In this document: positions 23,600-36,336 of the stretch, in pieces
Position numbering within the stretch: position 1 is the stretch's first letter
Layout: each line of letters starts with the position of its first letter
DNA from: Parascedosporium putredinis
Lineage: Eukaryota > Ascomycota > Sordariomycetes > Microascales > Microascaceae
DNA length: 64,000 nt
NCBI GenBank assembly: GCA_949357655.1
Contig: CASHTG010000001.1
Coordinates: 2,480,001-2,544,000 of the forward strand
Reading direction: 5' to 3'
Made by a program: the position numbers and the translations under genes
The notes under the pieces: model-generated
The model's database searches: none
Told to the model about the DNA's origin: nothing
Seen by the model: the letters and a program-made list of their open reading frames with translations, nothing else

Positions 23600-24828
23600 A
23601 TGGCTTCCATCGGTCAGCCACCAGGTAGTTCAGGGCAGTCTGAGATGCGATGCTCGCAGAGGAGTGGAAGCACCGCCACGGCTGGCAACATTCCTCGACA
23701 AAGGGCGGCGAGGACCTTGCCAGGTGAGCTCAAAACTAGCTTATCTTTGATTTTCTCCCCCGCCCTAAAAGTGGGAGAGGGCGGGGACATCACCCTTCTC
23801 GGGTCGATCGTTTCTGTGCCTAGAATCATTCTTGCTAACTTGCGATATAGCCTGGATTGCCTCCTATGAGGCTGAGGATGAAGACGAGGAGCGACACCTC
23901 CTTAACCCACCCCCACCGCTGCGAACTTCGCATCACAACTCGAACCCGACGGATCCAGAGCGACGTCTTTCCAAGGACGGTTTCGTCAGCTGGGCGGATC
24001 CTAGTCTGGAAAGTGCGCCCCGAGAAAGAACAAGGTGCCGGTTCTGTTTAAGCATGGCCGCGCCGAAGGCCGAAAGTGGGATCACCTACGATCAGCCGAG
24101 CCCGTCATCGTATCACGCTACGCCCCGAGAACCGAGTACCGCACTGAATGGTCCGACTTCTTCCACTCCTCCCGAAGACCTCCTCCTCCCAACGAAGTAT
24201 CCGCCGTTGTCGACTTTGAGACGCTGGACAAACTACAGCCCAACTTCAACCAGAGAATCGATGTTCCTTCGCATACACATGATAGGATAGGGCGCTCAAG
24301 ACGAGAACGGACGATAGCATTTACAAACGACTATGGAAGATGATCATCCGTCATTCGCTTGTACCCCTCGCTTCACGACTTGCTGTTATGCTTACTTCTA
24401 TCGTTGGTATCGCTATCACGGGAAGCATGATTCGGCTGTTGCGCGATGACCCCGACAAGGCTACCGAAAGTGGCCAGGCCATAGCCGCAGCCGCTGTCGA
24501 TTCTGTCGCTATCCCGTATATCGCGTTTATGATCAAGGATGAATATACCGGGAAACCGCTTGGCTTGCGTCCACCGGCTGCTAAAATTGGTCTCATCCTC
24601 CTCGACCTTGTTTTTATCGTCTTTAAATCGGCGAGCACAGCACTTGCCTTTGAGGTCTTGATACACCACAACATCCGGGACGCGGATAAAAGGATGAGGT
24701 CTCTGTCCCAAGCGCTAACAGCGTTTATGCTTCTCGGCCTCTTGGCGTGGGTCATCACCTTTATAATAAATATCTTCCGCGCAGTTGAGCGCCTGGGCGG
24801 CGGTGAGAATGAAAACAGTCGTGCCTAA
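23600..24828 (+). CDS. srf1: SRF1-family regulator of phospholipase D, two frameshifts
   Basis: Srf1 family membrane protein; the yeast protein regulates the phospholipase D Spo14. Exon 1 is 23600-23723 (start MASIGQPPGSSGQSE) and exon 2 is 23851-24828. Family blocks are WIASYEAEDEDEE, DGFVSWADPSLESAP, FKHGRAEGRKWDHLRSAEP, YRTEWSDFFHSSR, DKLQPNFNQRIDVPSHTHD and YKRLWKMIIRHSLVPL. Three hydrophobic segments follow at about residues 213-232, 287-310 and 329-350. The frame slips at a C-run (24018-24021) and at a G-run (24290-24292). With two bases restored the exons total 1104 nt, 367 residues. Without them no frame joins the conserved blocks. The C-terminus ends GGGENENSRA. I infer sequence errors, not a dead gene, because both lesions are one-base losses in homopolymers. 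Confidence 0.85.
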
Positions 24829-26459
24829 CGCTGCATCCACTTTCTTATGTATTTTTTCTTCTTCTTTTCACCTTTTTCACCTTTACCCCCTTTATTTGGG
24901 GGCAATTTCTCATAGCATCAGCGGGCGTACATATGGTTCTATGCAATTGGTTTGGCTGGTTTCGGCAACCAGCTCCGACGTGGCTGTTTCTGTTTCTCGA
25001 GATGTACTCTTCAAACCAGCCAAGGTTCCTTTCATTCACTCGATCACTCCGTTTCCTTTTCGTCATTATCTCGTCGCTTCTTCCTACCTCTGTACACTAT
25101 GGTCGCGTCGGCACACACACACACACACACACACACATGTACGCATAGATAGTTTCCTAAATCGAGTTGGGCCCATGATTGCACTTCCTGGCCGTCTTTT
25201 TCGTGATCCCATCAAATTCCTGTGGGTAATTAACCTCGCTGTTTGTCCAACATAGGCCGAGGATATCGGATGGCTCTATCAAGGCAAATGTTTCTAATGA
25301 CGATGGTCACAGCTGTTGTGTATATATTCGAATGAAAAAAGGGTTAAAAAGGAACCACCGCGTCAACCCTAGTGAATGGATAGTGCCTAGTTACTCATGG
25401 AATGAATGGCGATTGAAGAGCTCTATTGGTAGAGGTCCTAAAAACGGGATCTAGATAATACTGCAGGAGCGTTCTCTGGGCGCGAGTGTTCATGATGAAT
25501 CGGCTCTTTGGAAATCAAGCAGCCTAGCCCAGCACAACGAGGAATAGGCTGCCTGGTTTGGAACGCTGGACGTTGGCGGGGAAGGCGCCTAATGAATTGG
25601 CGGTGGAAAGTGGCAGAACCAGCGAGACCCACAGTTGGCGGTGGCTGCCTCAGCTCCAGTGGCTCCAACCTTGCTTGACAAGAACGACACTGCGTCCGAC
25701 TCCAAAACCAGAGCCCAGACCAGTACTCACCCACCTCGCCTCTTGTCTTGACAAACCAAATCAACCCTTCGAATTCGTCGACTGAACATCAACCTTGACC
25801 TCGACCATTCTTAACGACCGTACATCGTTTGCTATCCCAGATTTCTCTACGCCGAACGCCCATCGTCGACCGTCTCACCTGGCACCCGCGCATTTGAGGG
25901 GCGACCACTTCGCCCTACCTTTTTCAGGAGGCACCCGCCCTCACATAGATATCGCCTGTTGCTCATCAACCGTTTCACTGCCGACGGCAGTCCTTGCCAT
26001 CCTCCGAAAAGTCGCCTTAGCTTCTTCGCGCCCCTATCTTCCCCTTTTTCAGAGAACAATTTTTGCTGGAGGTTAGGCGTCCGATACAGATTGAAACCGG
26101 CCCTGGCTGGGTTTGAAGCATCCATAGCCACCCCGCCCTGGAGCACGACGCTGGCTTCCTAGCGTTGCATCATTGATCCCCACCAAACCCAGCGTTTTGG
26201 TCACGTCCTACGACCGGCGAAGACCCAAACTGTCAGTCGCCCTTGGAATTGCCCACCTTGCTTTGTCCCTCAAAATCCCCCTTCTCCTCTCTCAAGGGAC
26301 TTTTCTTTTCCTTGAAAGAAAGAGAAAAATAAATTGCGCCTAACAACCCGCATCGTTCTAGACCCGCCCTGGCACAACCACATTGCTTCGCACTAGCTCT
26401 TCAGCGAGTCCTACGGAGGTCCATAGATCACAACTCGACCGCTGCCCGGGACCGACAAG
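24829..26459. other. Intergenic region upstream of cullin-1
   Basis: 3' flank of SRF1 and 5' flank of cullin-1. Contains a (CA)n microsatellite (listed separately). From about 25.8 kb the sequence is C/T-rich up to the cullin ATG, consistent with a long 5' leader. No gene recognised. Confidence 0.5.
25112..25137 (+). repeat. (CA)13 microsatellite
   Basis: Uninterrupted CA dinucleotide repeat about 280 bp downstream of the SRF1 stop codon. Confidence 0.95.
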
Positions 26460-29213
26460 ATGCCGTTCACAATTCAGATCCCTCCACAGCCCAATAAGGA
26501 GGACCTTGGGGCAACGTAAGCTATCTCCCGCATGGTCCCGCTCATTTGTTTCCAAATGATCGCAACTTAAGCTTCCCACCCTGCTCAGAAAACTTCAAAG
26601 CTAACTCCTCCATGGAAGATGGAACTATCTCCAAGCGGGCATCTCCCGTGTGATGCATGCGCAAGATATCGATATGCAACTCGTGAGTCCGCGCCTCCGA
26701 TCCCCAGAAGCCCTAGGCTCTTGGATATGGCCCCGAATTTTGGAATATTAGCTAATTTTCACTCTTAACGATGTCTAGTATGTTGGCATCTACACGTATG
26801 TCAAAGTCGCTCGTGCAGCCATTGCTTTGCTTTCTACCTAGCCCGTTCTTGCTAACCAAAACGATAGCGCTGTTCACAACTTCTGCACTTCACAAAAGGT
26901 GATGAGTGCGTCGCCCGGGTTTGGGGCAGCAAGCTCTGGACATAAGGGAGGTTGGTATCCCCGGCCAAGTCTTGACGTTTTAGGTACTGTGCGGTGACTA
27001 ACTTTGGACACAGCCCATTTGCTTGGTGAAGATTTGTATAACAAGCTCATCGAGTACCTCAAGGGACACCTCGAAGAGCTTGTGCAGCAATCAAAGCCCA
27101 TACCGATGAGGCTCTGCTCTCATTCTATATCAAAGAGTGGGACCGGTACACGGTTGCTGCCAAATATATCCACCATCTTTTTCGGTACTTGAACCGGCAT
27201 TGGGTCAAGCGTGAGATGGACGAAGGGAAGAAGGGCATCTATGATGTTTATATCCTACACCTAGTAAAATGGCGCCAAGTGCTATTTGAGCAGGTGCACG
27301 GCAAGGTGATGGATGCCGTGCTCAAGCTTGTCGAAAAACAGCGAAATGGCGAGACGATTGAGTATAGCCAGATTAAGGCCGTTGTCGACTCCTTCGTTTC
27401 CTTGGGCCTCGACGAAACCGACCCTTCAAAATCGACACTTGACGTATACCGATTCCACTTCGAGAAGCCCTTCCTCAAGGCTACGGCGGACTTTTACCAA
27501 GCCGAGTCGAAACAGTTTGTCAATGAGAATAGCATCGTTGAGTACATGAAGAAGGCAGAGGCTCGATTGGACGAAGAAGACGAGCGAGTGCGCACGTACC
27601 TGCACCAGGATATCGCTGTACCACTCAAGACCACCTGTCACCAAGCCCTCATTGCGGAGCATTCGGCACTTCTTCGGGATGAGTTCCAGGTCCTCCTCGA
27701 TAACGATCGTGAAGAGGATATGGCTAGGATGTATAAACTCCTCTCTCGTATTCCAGAGGGCCTCGATCCGCTGCGACAGAAGTTTGAAAGCCACGTCCGA
27801 AAGGCTGGCTTGTCGGCCGTGCAAAGGTTGCGTCTGACGCTGAAAAGCTGGAGCCCAAGGTGTATGTCGATGCCCTTTGGAGACGCATACAAAATACCAG
27901 GCTCTCGTGAAGAAGGCCTTCTGCGACGAGCCCGAGTTCACCAGGGCCCTCGATAACGCTTGCCGAGAGTTTGTAAACCGAAACGAGGTGTGCAAATCAG
28001 GCTCGAACAAGTCTCCCGAGTTGGTTGCCAAGTATACGGATGTTCTTTTGCGCAAGGGCGGAAACAGTGTTGAGGAGTCGGAACTGGAAGCCACCTTGAC
28101 CCAGATTATGACCGTCTTCAAGTACATCGAGGACAAGGACGTGTTTCAAAAGTTTTACTCGCGCATGCTCGCCAGGCGGCTTGTGCATGGCAACTCCTCC
28201 TCTGACGATGCCGAGACCAGCATGATTAGCAAACTCAAGGAAGCCTGTGGTTTCGAGTACACGAACAAACTCCAGAGAATGTTCCAGGATATGCAGATCT
28301 CTAAGGATCTCAACACCAACTTCCGCACCCAAGAGGCAGACAAGGAAAGCGGGGGCTCGACTTTGGACTCCCAGTACTCCATCCTAGGCACCGGGTTCTG
28401 GCCTCTACAGCCGCCCACCACCAAATTCAACCCTCCGGCGGAGATTGCGAACGACTTTGAAAAGTTTACCCGGTTTTACAAGGAGAACCACGAGGGGCGA
28501 AAGCTAACGTGGCTCTGGAACTTGTGCAAAGGAGAGGTGAGGGCGCATTACTGCAAGGGCGCAAAAACACCCTACACCTTCCAGGTGTCGCTCTATCAGA
28601 TGGCCATCTTGCTTCTCTTCAACGAACGGGATACATATAGTTACGACGACATTGCGGCGACAACTCAGCTTAACCCAGACGTGCTGGAGCAGGCGATGGC
28701 TACCATCCTGAAGGCAAAGGTGCTCCTCGTGTCGCCGGAGGGTAGCAAGGCGAAGCCGGGCGCGTCATTCAAGCTGAATACCGACTTCAAAAACAAGAAG
28801 ATCAGAATCAAGCTAGACCAGGGTGGTGTTAAGGAGACGAAGCAAGAGGAGGCCGAGACCAACAAGACTATTGAAGAGGACCGAAAAATCCTTATCCAGG
28901 TACGTATACTCATCCCCCTTCTCCCCTTATTCCCCGACTCTCTTCCCCCACACACGCGTCCACATACACACATGCGCGCAACTACAATTCTTTTTTCGTT
29001 GACCTCGCTCACACACATTTCTTTAGTCCGCGATGGTCCGCATCATGAAGGCCAGGAAGAGGATGAAGCACGCGCAGCTCGTCTCGAGACAATTACCCAA
29101 ATCAAATCGAGGTTCAACCCCAAGATCCCCGATATCAAAAATGCATAGAGATTCTCCTAGATAAGGAGTATCTGGAACGTCTGGATGACGAGGAACTGGG
29201 ATATCTAGCGTAG
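26460..29213 (+). CDS. cul1: Cullin-1 (SCF ubiquitin-ligase scaffold), five frameshifts
   Basis: Cullin-1/CulA/Cdc53, the scaffold that binds Skp1-F-box proteins at its N-terminus and the Rbx1 RING at its C-terminus. Exons: 26460-26515 (MPFTIQIPPQPNKEDLGAT), 26619-26682, 26779-26795, 26868-26950, 27014-28899 and 29027-29213. Recognisable blocks: GAHLLGEDLYNKLIEYL, YLNRHWVKREMDEGKKGIYD, KYIEDKDVFQKFYSRMLARR, SSDDAETSMISKLKEACGFE, KTPYTFQVSLYQMAILLLF and the neddylation region VRIMKARKRMKHAQL (modified Lys about residue 711). It ends DDEELGYLA. The frame slips at 27094-27099, 27826-27827, 27879-27880, about 29086 and 29137-29141. Every slip is repaired by one added base in a G, A or C run. With five bases added the gene is 2298 nt, 765 residues, the normal length. 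Such conserved text on both sides of each break argues for sequence error rather than a pseudogene. Confidence 0.92.
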
Positions 29214-30596
29214 ACTTCAATTACGGCGCCTTCCCCAGCGCCCTTTCATGCCTTGGCTTCTTTTTCCCGGGTTTACCTTTTCTTTCTTCTTGCTCTTTTT
29301 CCTTCACAAAAGTCTCTCGTCCTCTCATCCACCCACCCTCTGGCGGGCTTCTCGAACACAATCCGATTATTTTCCAAGCGAGATAGAGCGAAAAGACAAT
29401 GGAGCGACCTACGGCAAGGTGGGAAGACCAGTAGACGGCATGATGATGAATTTCGTGTCTCCTTTTAGTCGCGTGAAAAGCGAAATAGGATTAGAATAGG
29501 ACATGAGGTAGCGCACTCGGGTGGGACTTCAGCCGAGACACAACGCAAGGGGATTCTATGAAGAAATGCGAATATCAAATGCTTATGACTAATTCCATCC
29601 CCATCATCATCGCTTGTGTTCATTCAGTGTTAGCTTCCCGGGCTCGTGAACGGTTGGGGGTTGGATCTCCTCCTAGTCCCTCTATCACAGGTCGATCTAT
29701 CAACCCAACTTGTTTCTGCTCAACCGCCAGCCTGCGGTATACAGGCCGCCGATATCATGTTCACGGGAAACGACGCCGTGGCGGAGCGAGGGCTACGAGT
29801 TGTCGTGTGCTGAGGTCCTGGCGCCTGTGCGGGTCAACGATAGCTGGCTAACTTTGAGGGTAAGATAGTTTGAAAGAAGAAGAAGTGAGGTTTGTTGATT
29901 TCGTATCAGTCTGCTATTGTGCATCAGCCCCCGGTATCCATCACAGCCTTCAAGGTCTTTCGGAAAAAAGTGAATTAGGGTAAGAAGATGTAATAAGAAA
30001 AGGGGAGCAAAAGGAAACACGCCGCCTGAAGGGACACAAGATAGAAGATCATGAAAGTAGCGAAAGGCAGGCGGAGCGGAATCAGGGAACAAGGTTTCAA
30101 GAGGAAAAGACAACGGTTTATATAGAACTCAAGTTCTCGAGGCGATGCTCCCTTATTTAAAAAATCATGTCGCGTACTGGTAACTTTCATGATTTGTGCC
30201 ATCCATCATCCATCACCCATCATCCATCATCCATCGTCTACATGTCGTCCTAAAAAGTCCCAGGTCCTCCTCTTCCAGCCTTCGCCCTCCGAATCTCGTA
30301 AAGAAAGTAAACGAAACTGGCCTGAAGGAAGAAAAGTGAACGAGAGGGAAAAGGAAAAAGGAAAAAGAAAAAGAAAACCTGCGTCTTCAGATCCAAAAAT
30401 GCTATTTCGCCGCTGATGCAGTGAGGTTTAATTGTCTTTGTTATCATGACGCCCGACCCAGTCGACATCCCCTGGCTATACCTTCCGTTTCCTTGCATAT
30501 ATTGCTCGACTGCCATCCCGTTCTTCCGGGGCTCGTCGCCTTGTCTAACGAGCGTTTGAGTCCCGTCTCGCCCCTTTCCATTTAGCAGCACCCCAT
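29214..30596. other. Convergent 3' intergenic region
   Basis: Between the stops of cullin-1 (+) and AVL9 (-). It holds a CATC/CATCC-type short tandem repeat at about 30200-30235 and A/G-rich tracts near 30340-30380. No gene recognised. Confidence 0.5.
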
Positions 30597-33228
30597 TTAC
30601 AGCTTGTCGCTGTTTGCGTCGTCTTTGATCTGCACCGGCGCGCCCGCCGGGCGCTTCGCCAGAGATCCGGGTGTCTCGACGGCTACAAAGCCCTCCTGCG
30701 TCACCGACATTCCACCGTTGCCATTGGGTGCCCTGCGGTCCAGGTCACCTCTGTCGTTGTAGTTGTCCTCCGACGCCGTCGAGCTTCCCGACAGCCTCGA
30801 GCCGGCCCCATTCCGAGAGCCGAGCATTTGGTATCCCTTCTCCTCGACGACAGGAGAGCCCAGCAGTCCATTATCCTCATCCGGGGTCTTACCCTTGCTT
30901 CCGCCGCCGCCGAGGCCCCAGCCCTGCTTTCCCCAGCCCGTCTTGCGCTTCTCGCCGGCCCATGTCGCCCAGCTGCTTACGTAGGCGCCCGCCTTGGACC
31001 CGACAGACTGCATCGTGGCTTGGGCCTTGGTAAGATCGACTCCGGTAAAGGCTCCCTGCTGGCCCGCTCCCGTCATCCGCTCGTTTCCCTGGAGTGTTTT
31101 GGCCTCCTCGGCCTTCTTGCGCTGGGTCTCGCGGAAGGCCTCCATGTCAGCGTAAATCTTGTTGAACATGGTGGAGGCCTTGTCACGCCCGAAAGCCAGA
31201 TTCCGCTCCAAGGCCTCCCTCCCCTGGGCAAATCGTTCGTCGAGGTGAAGCTCCTTGACTTGCTCGGCTATCCGCCTCTGGACATCGTCGATAGTGAGCC
31301 CCCTGCACAGGGGTGCTTCGGGTCGACAATGTCGAAGAGGTGAGAGTCTGTATTCTTATTCCAGATTCGGTAGTTTTCCGTCTTTGTCCAGGTTTCGACC
31401 CACTCGGTGCCAAAGTCGATGGCGGGGTCGCCCTCAATATGGGGTAGTAGGACTCTAAAGTCGTCGGGGCTCTTCTTGATGTAGTTGTGGTACTTGACCG
31501 AAGCGATGAGGGCCAGAATGTACTCCTCAAACTGCAGGCGGATAAACTCTTCGCTCCCGACGTAGCGTAGTGTCGTGGGCCTGCTAGGGTTGGCTTCATC
31601 CCAGGTCTCGTTGACCTCTTGGGTGAGGTAATCTATCCACCGCCTATCCGAGGCGGTGAGAGCGAGGGCTGATCTGAGTGAAGGAGACGAGATGTTGATG
31701 GTGCTCTCGTCGAGGTTGATGAGGATATCGCTGTACCGATCTTTTTGCTGGAGGAGGAGAGAGTTTGTGCTGCCGACAATGTACGACTTGGTTCCAAAGT
31801 CGGCAAGGATGTCGAGCTGCTGGAGAGGTGTATACGGGCCAAACAGGCTCCCCTGATCGGTGGGCCGAGGCGGGTTAGCGAGCTTGCTTCGGTGACCGGT
31901 AACAGAGGACAAGGGACTCAAAAGAACAAAAGACAGAGAGAAAAGAGCAAAGGGTGATGCGGCGCAGAAGTCGTTCAGTATCTTACCTTGCCAAATATCT
32001 GGAGGGGTAGACCCATATACTGGAGAAGAGAAGCCCTATCGCTCGTTCGTAAGCTCGTGGGCGGCGTCAGGTTCTTTTCATACTCGTTGAGCTCCGGGTC
32101 GGCACAGTCCTGGAGGTTCCGAATGAGGTTTGGGATCAAGGATATAAGGGAGAATTGCAGCATGCAAAGCCGGTCGCACCGTGACCCAAAGAAGAGCATC
32201 TGTCCACCAGTACCCCATGAATTAGTGACGGTTTAATAGGAGTGGGAGAAGTGGGAGTAAAGCCGAACCCGTTTCTTCTCTCTTCTTTTCCTTCTTCTTC
32301 GGGGGACTAACCTTTCGTTGTAGTAGGCACGCCTTGAGCAAGACAAGTGACTGCCACTTAAACTCGTGCACAAGCTCTCGCAGGCTCATGCCAAGATTAT
32401 GGTCATTATTCTCCTCCTCGGCCTTCATAAGGCCGCGTCTCTTCTCGTCGGCCAAACTCTCCTGAAAGCCCTTGAGGATCTCGACGTCGGTAAACTCGCG
32501 CTGGGCGAACCACGCCTTGGTGACGATGCTGAGGCGTTCTCGTAGCATACCGAAAGCCTGGGGGCTGTCGGCGATGATGACGACAGCCTTTTGCACGGTG
32601 GAGCGGGTAACATCGGCAGGGCGGTTGATGAGCTGAGACGAATCGAGCTGACGAGTGCAGGCGATGCCGAACAGAGAGGTAGCCGGGCCGGCCGGAGACT
32701 CGGGTCGGAGGAGGGTGAAGTAGGAGAAGTCTTCTTCGGATCTAGTTCAAGGGAGAAGGCGGGAGAGCGGGTTAGCGAAGCACGGAGAGCCAAGTCAGCG
32801 AGCAGGAGCAAGGGGTGGGAGATGGAGGGCAAAGGTGTCGGCTGGTGCCTTTCCATAGGGTCACCAATAGGCTCTAACGAAGCTCTCTCGCGGGCTACCT
32901 ACGCATGTGCGCCATCACTCAGGGCCATAAAGGGCAACAGAGGCCAGTTATAGTCGACGGCGGGGTCGGAGCCTTCAGCGGCCCCAAACCAAGCCTCGAC
33001 TTCGGGGCCCCTCGCATGGTGAAAGTCGACGACGGTGACGAGGGGAATGAATCCTACCCGCGAAGGTGTCAGAGGCTCGGGCCAGGAAGGCGTCGGGGGT
33101 ACAGAGAGAGAGGAGACATCGGCGGCCTGGGGTGAGGGAGAGGGCCCCGCGTCGGGAGTGGATCGGTGGCTTAAGCCCGTAGCGTCGGCCGGCTCGGTTG
33201 AGGGCGTGTCGGGGTTGGGGTCGTTCAT
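30597..33228 (-). CDS. avl9: Late secretory pathway protein AVL9 (DENN-related), one frameshift
   Basis: AVL9 family; the yeast protein acts in exocytic traffic between Golgi and plasma membrane, and the N-terminal part is DENN-like. Exons: 33228-32903, 32741-32312, 32199-31987 and 31852-30597. Blocks: VGFIPLVTVVDFHHARGPEVE, LPFMALSDGAHASEEDFSYF, DVTRSTVQKAVVIIADSP, CMLQFSLISLIPNLIRN, SLLQYMGLPLQIFGK, KSYIVGSTNSLLLQQKDRYS and DRRWIDYLTQEVNETWDEA. The last ~200 residues are low-complexity (glycine-rich, basic) and end DDANSDKL. The frame slips at the G/C run 31297-31303 between HPCAGG and TIDDVQRRIAEQVKEL. One restored base gives 2226 nt, 741 residues. The start ATG 33228 is chosen because it opens the exon that runs directly into the conserved domain. 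Confidence 0.9.
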
Positions 33229-33825
33229 GTTGTCAAGCGGGCTCGCATACCTTGGCTAAATATGCTGTGGTGGAGGGGTGGGAAATAGGAGCCAAGCACA
33301 GTAGGCCGGACGAGGGGAAAGGCTATTAGGCGAGCGCCCGAGACCACGAAGGCCAAAGTCGACTTTGGAGGACTAAATCCAGTTCTCACTCCAACCGAGA
33401 GAAAAAGAGAAGTTGCCAACGGAGAAAGGAGGGCGTGGTACGAAGAAGGACGTTCGAGGGGTGTCTATGGCGAGAACGGCCGAGTACGAGGTTGTCGCGC
33501 GTTCCTGTTCCTCACTGTAGGTGGGGCAGGCAGGTGCACCGACTAGGGGGACGTCGCGGAGGGATGTGCGGGCGGAATCGAGACCGGGGCGGTGATATTC
33601 GGGCCTTGGGGTGTAGTACAGCGGAGGGTGCCCCAGGAGGGTAGCAGGTAGGAGGGATGACGGACGTGGCGTGCACCGGGACCAGAGGCGAAACAGGGTG
33701 CTTGGGAAGGTTAAAAAAAAAAAAAAGGCGAGGGCAGTGGAAAAGGGAGGTGAGTGAAGAGTCGCGGTGGCGAATGGATTCTGGGCTTTCAGTGCACCTT
33801 CCACACACACAGATGCATACGCACA

Positions 33826-33857
33826 AACACACACACACACTCTCTCTCTCACTCTCT
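33826..33857 (+). repeat. (CA)n then (CT)n compound microsatellite
   Basis: A run of CA units followed directly by CT units, about 600 bp upstream of the AVL9 start codon. On the AVL9 coding strand this is a GA/GT tract. Confidence 0.9.
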
Positions 33858-35308
33858 TTAGATGGTGAGGTTGAAGACAATATCGGGCCGCCGAAGAAGC
33901 TGCATGCGGAGCGGTGTTGGAAAAGAAAATGATTGACGTATGGGGAGAAGAAAAAAGTGTTGAAGGCTTTGGGGTGGTGCAGCAATTGGCGGCTCGGCTC
34001 TGCTGGTTCGCCGGCTGGCTCGTTCGCTAGCTTACATGTGCTGGGCGAGGAACACTGAATTGATTGCTGGCGGTGGAACGTAGATCAATTTGTTGCCAAG
34101 CTTTCCCTTCCGCGCTCGAGGGCACACCATGGCCTCTACTAGCATCAATACAGCGGAAGGAGAAGGCACACCGAGAGACCAGGCAAAAAGACCATTCCAA
34201 GGCGAGAATAGTACGCGATGTACTTCCTGGCTCGGGGGCGGTGCGAGCACAGAACTGCAGCCATAGATGTCTCATCCACACACGCCGGACCGGACGGGTT
34301 GTAGACAACCAACCTCAGCGGGTGGATTGTTGGACACATTGCCCAGTGTTCTTTGGTGGTCGGCGATCCCGCATCTGACTACATGGAAGAGATCTATCGC
34401 GGATCCGATAGGTGTATCACGCCCGTCAGCCCTTTACCGCAAGGCCTTTTTTCTAAGGGGACACCTTGACAAGTCCACGCTGCCCACGGTATCATTTCTC
34501 AAGAGAATCCGGGAGTCTTTGGAAGGATCACGTATCTCGGGTCGTCTTCAACTGATGACCGCGAACTAACCTGGCCTTGGGCTCCTATTTGGATCGATGC
34601 ACCCTTCGTCGGTACAGTGTGACCTTTAGAACCTTTACGACCTGGATCACTCGACAACGTCAAGGCCGGGTATGGCGTGCAGTAGAGCATGGGACAATAT
34701 CTACGTGTTGCATGTACTGAACCCGTCAAGCTTTGAGCGTTGCTAACCCCGCCAGCCGTGCTATCTTTTGGTGGAGGGGTTCCTTCCTTTTTTTCTGCCC
34801 TTCTGGTGCGGGGGAATGGATGGTCAATTGGTGCTGGTGGGGTTGAACTATTCGTCGTAGTGATGAAGTCCGTGGTTGTGTGGGGCGGGGGGAGCGTGGG
34901 CGGCCCTTCAGCTCTACTACCTATCCTCGTCCAGCGCGCATCAAGTTTTTTTTTTTTTTTCTTCAAAGAAGCGGCCCTGTGCTAGGTGTAACGCCAATTG
35001 GTAATTGATATCAAGAAACATTGATCCCCGGGTCCATGGTCAATTTTCATCCCTCACATGAGGCTCAGGTCGTCGTCAACTCATTGGTAGTCCGCAGGCG
35101 TGAGTGAGGATAACGCTAATGTTCCACTCGTTCGTGCGGACGTGCAACAGCCCAGACACTAGGACGAGGAGGCCGTGCTTTTCCCATTTCCCCATCTTGC
35201 CCATGTAATGAATGGCTTGCTTCGAAAACCTGTCAGGCCGCGCGGTGAAAGGCGGTCAAGTGTCACCACCGCGGCTGGCAGGGTCCACGAGTGGCGGGCG
35301 AGGTAATA

Positions 35309-35358
35309 GGAGAGGTGGGAGAAGTGGGAGAGGTGGGAGAGGTGGGAGAGGTGGGAGG
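35309..35358 (+). repeat. G-rich 9-bp minisatellite
   Basis: About five tandem copies of a GGTGGGAGA-type unit (one with AAGTGGGAG), followed by an almost pure G/A stretch to about 35373. The regular G-triplets on the plus strand could form a G-quadruplex; that is inference. Confidence 0.85.
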
Positions 35359-36336
35359 GGGAGGGGGAAGGGGGATTGTAATTTGAACAATCAATGAAAG
35401 TGCCTTGAGCTGTCATGAACCTTGGGGGAGGAGAAGCCTCGCCACTCTCTCTCCTCGGCTGAGCCAAAGAGGAGGCCATCTTGGCCCTCAATAAAGGGAC
35501 CCGCCGATGCTTTTGCATCCACTTGCATCCAGCAGCAGCTGGACTCGCTATGTCGTCCAAGCACCTGATGCGGGAAAGGAGAGATTTGGCATCCTGCCAA
35601 CGTGGCCTCGCATCTGCATTGCTGCATGGAGGCAGCCTTCAATCTATTTGCCCTTGAATATCCTGCTGCCGCTCACCATCTGCTACGAGCTCTACATGTT
35701 CACAGGAAAAAAGAGCATTTGAATACTCTAGTCAAGCCATGAAGCGGGAGGAAACCCCACGTTTGCTACTAGGGAAATTTGATACAATAATAATAATAAT
35801 TGAATAAAACCTATGCAGCACCGCCTATCCATTGCTATTGCTTTCCCTCCCACAAGCCGGTGTGCTCGTCATATCTCGTATCTATCAAAAAGCCTTCTTC
35901 CATCCCTCTTCCCAGTGACGCCGTTGAAAACAAGAAACAGCGGGCAGTACATAAGAAAACAAGCAAAAGAAGCGATACGGCAAATAACAGCGATGGAGAT
36001 GGGACAAAGGAATGAGAAGGGGGAGGAAGACAGGGGGATAATGGCAAAGCAAAACGAAAAAAAAAAAAAAAAAAGACGAGAAGGGAGACCGGCCTTCCTC
36101 TCCTCCCAAGACCTGGCGTGAAGCCAAGGAAGACCAAGGAAGACCAAGGAAGAGCGTGGGATCGATAAAGACAAGGAGGTTAGACGAGAGCCCATGACTT
36201 GAACCGGGGCCTGTACCAGAAACAGACATCCCTCCAAACATTAACCATCAGTTTCGGCATCAGTCAGTCAGTCCTCTTTCCAGTCGGGTCGGGCGGGCGA
36301 TTCTCGACTTCACGAAGATCCACAGCTTTCCTCCAT

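Larger units (their letters stand above)
33229..36336. other. Intergenic region upstream of AVL9
   Basis: Contains the AVL9 5' flank, a CA/CT microsatellite (about 33826-33857), a G-rich minisatellite (35309-35358), A and T homopolymers (near 33714 and 34946), an AAT repeat near 35788 and a CCAAGGAAGA triple repeat near 36125. Open frames are present on both strands but I recognise no protein family. Confidence 0.5.
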
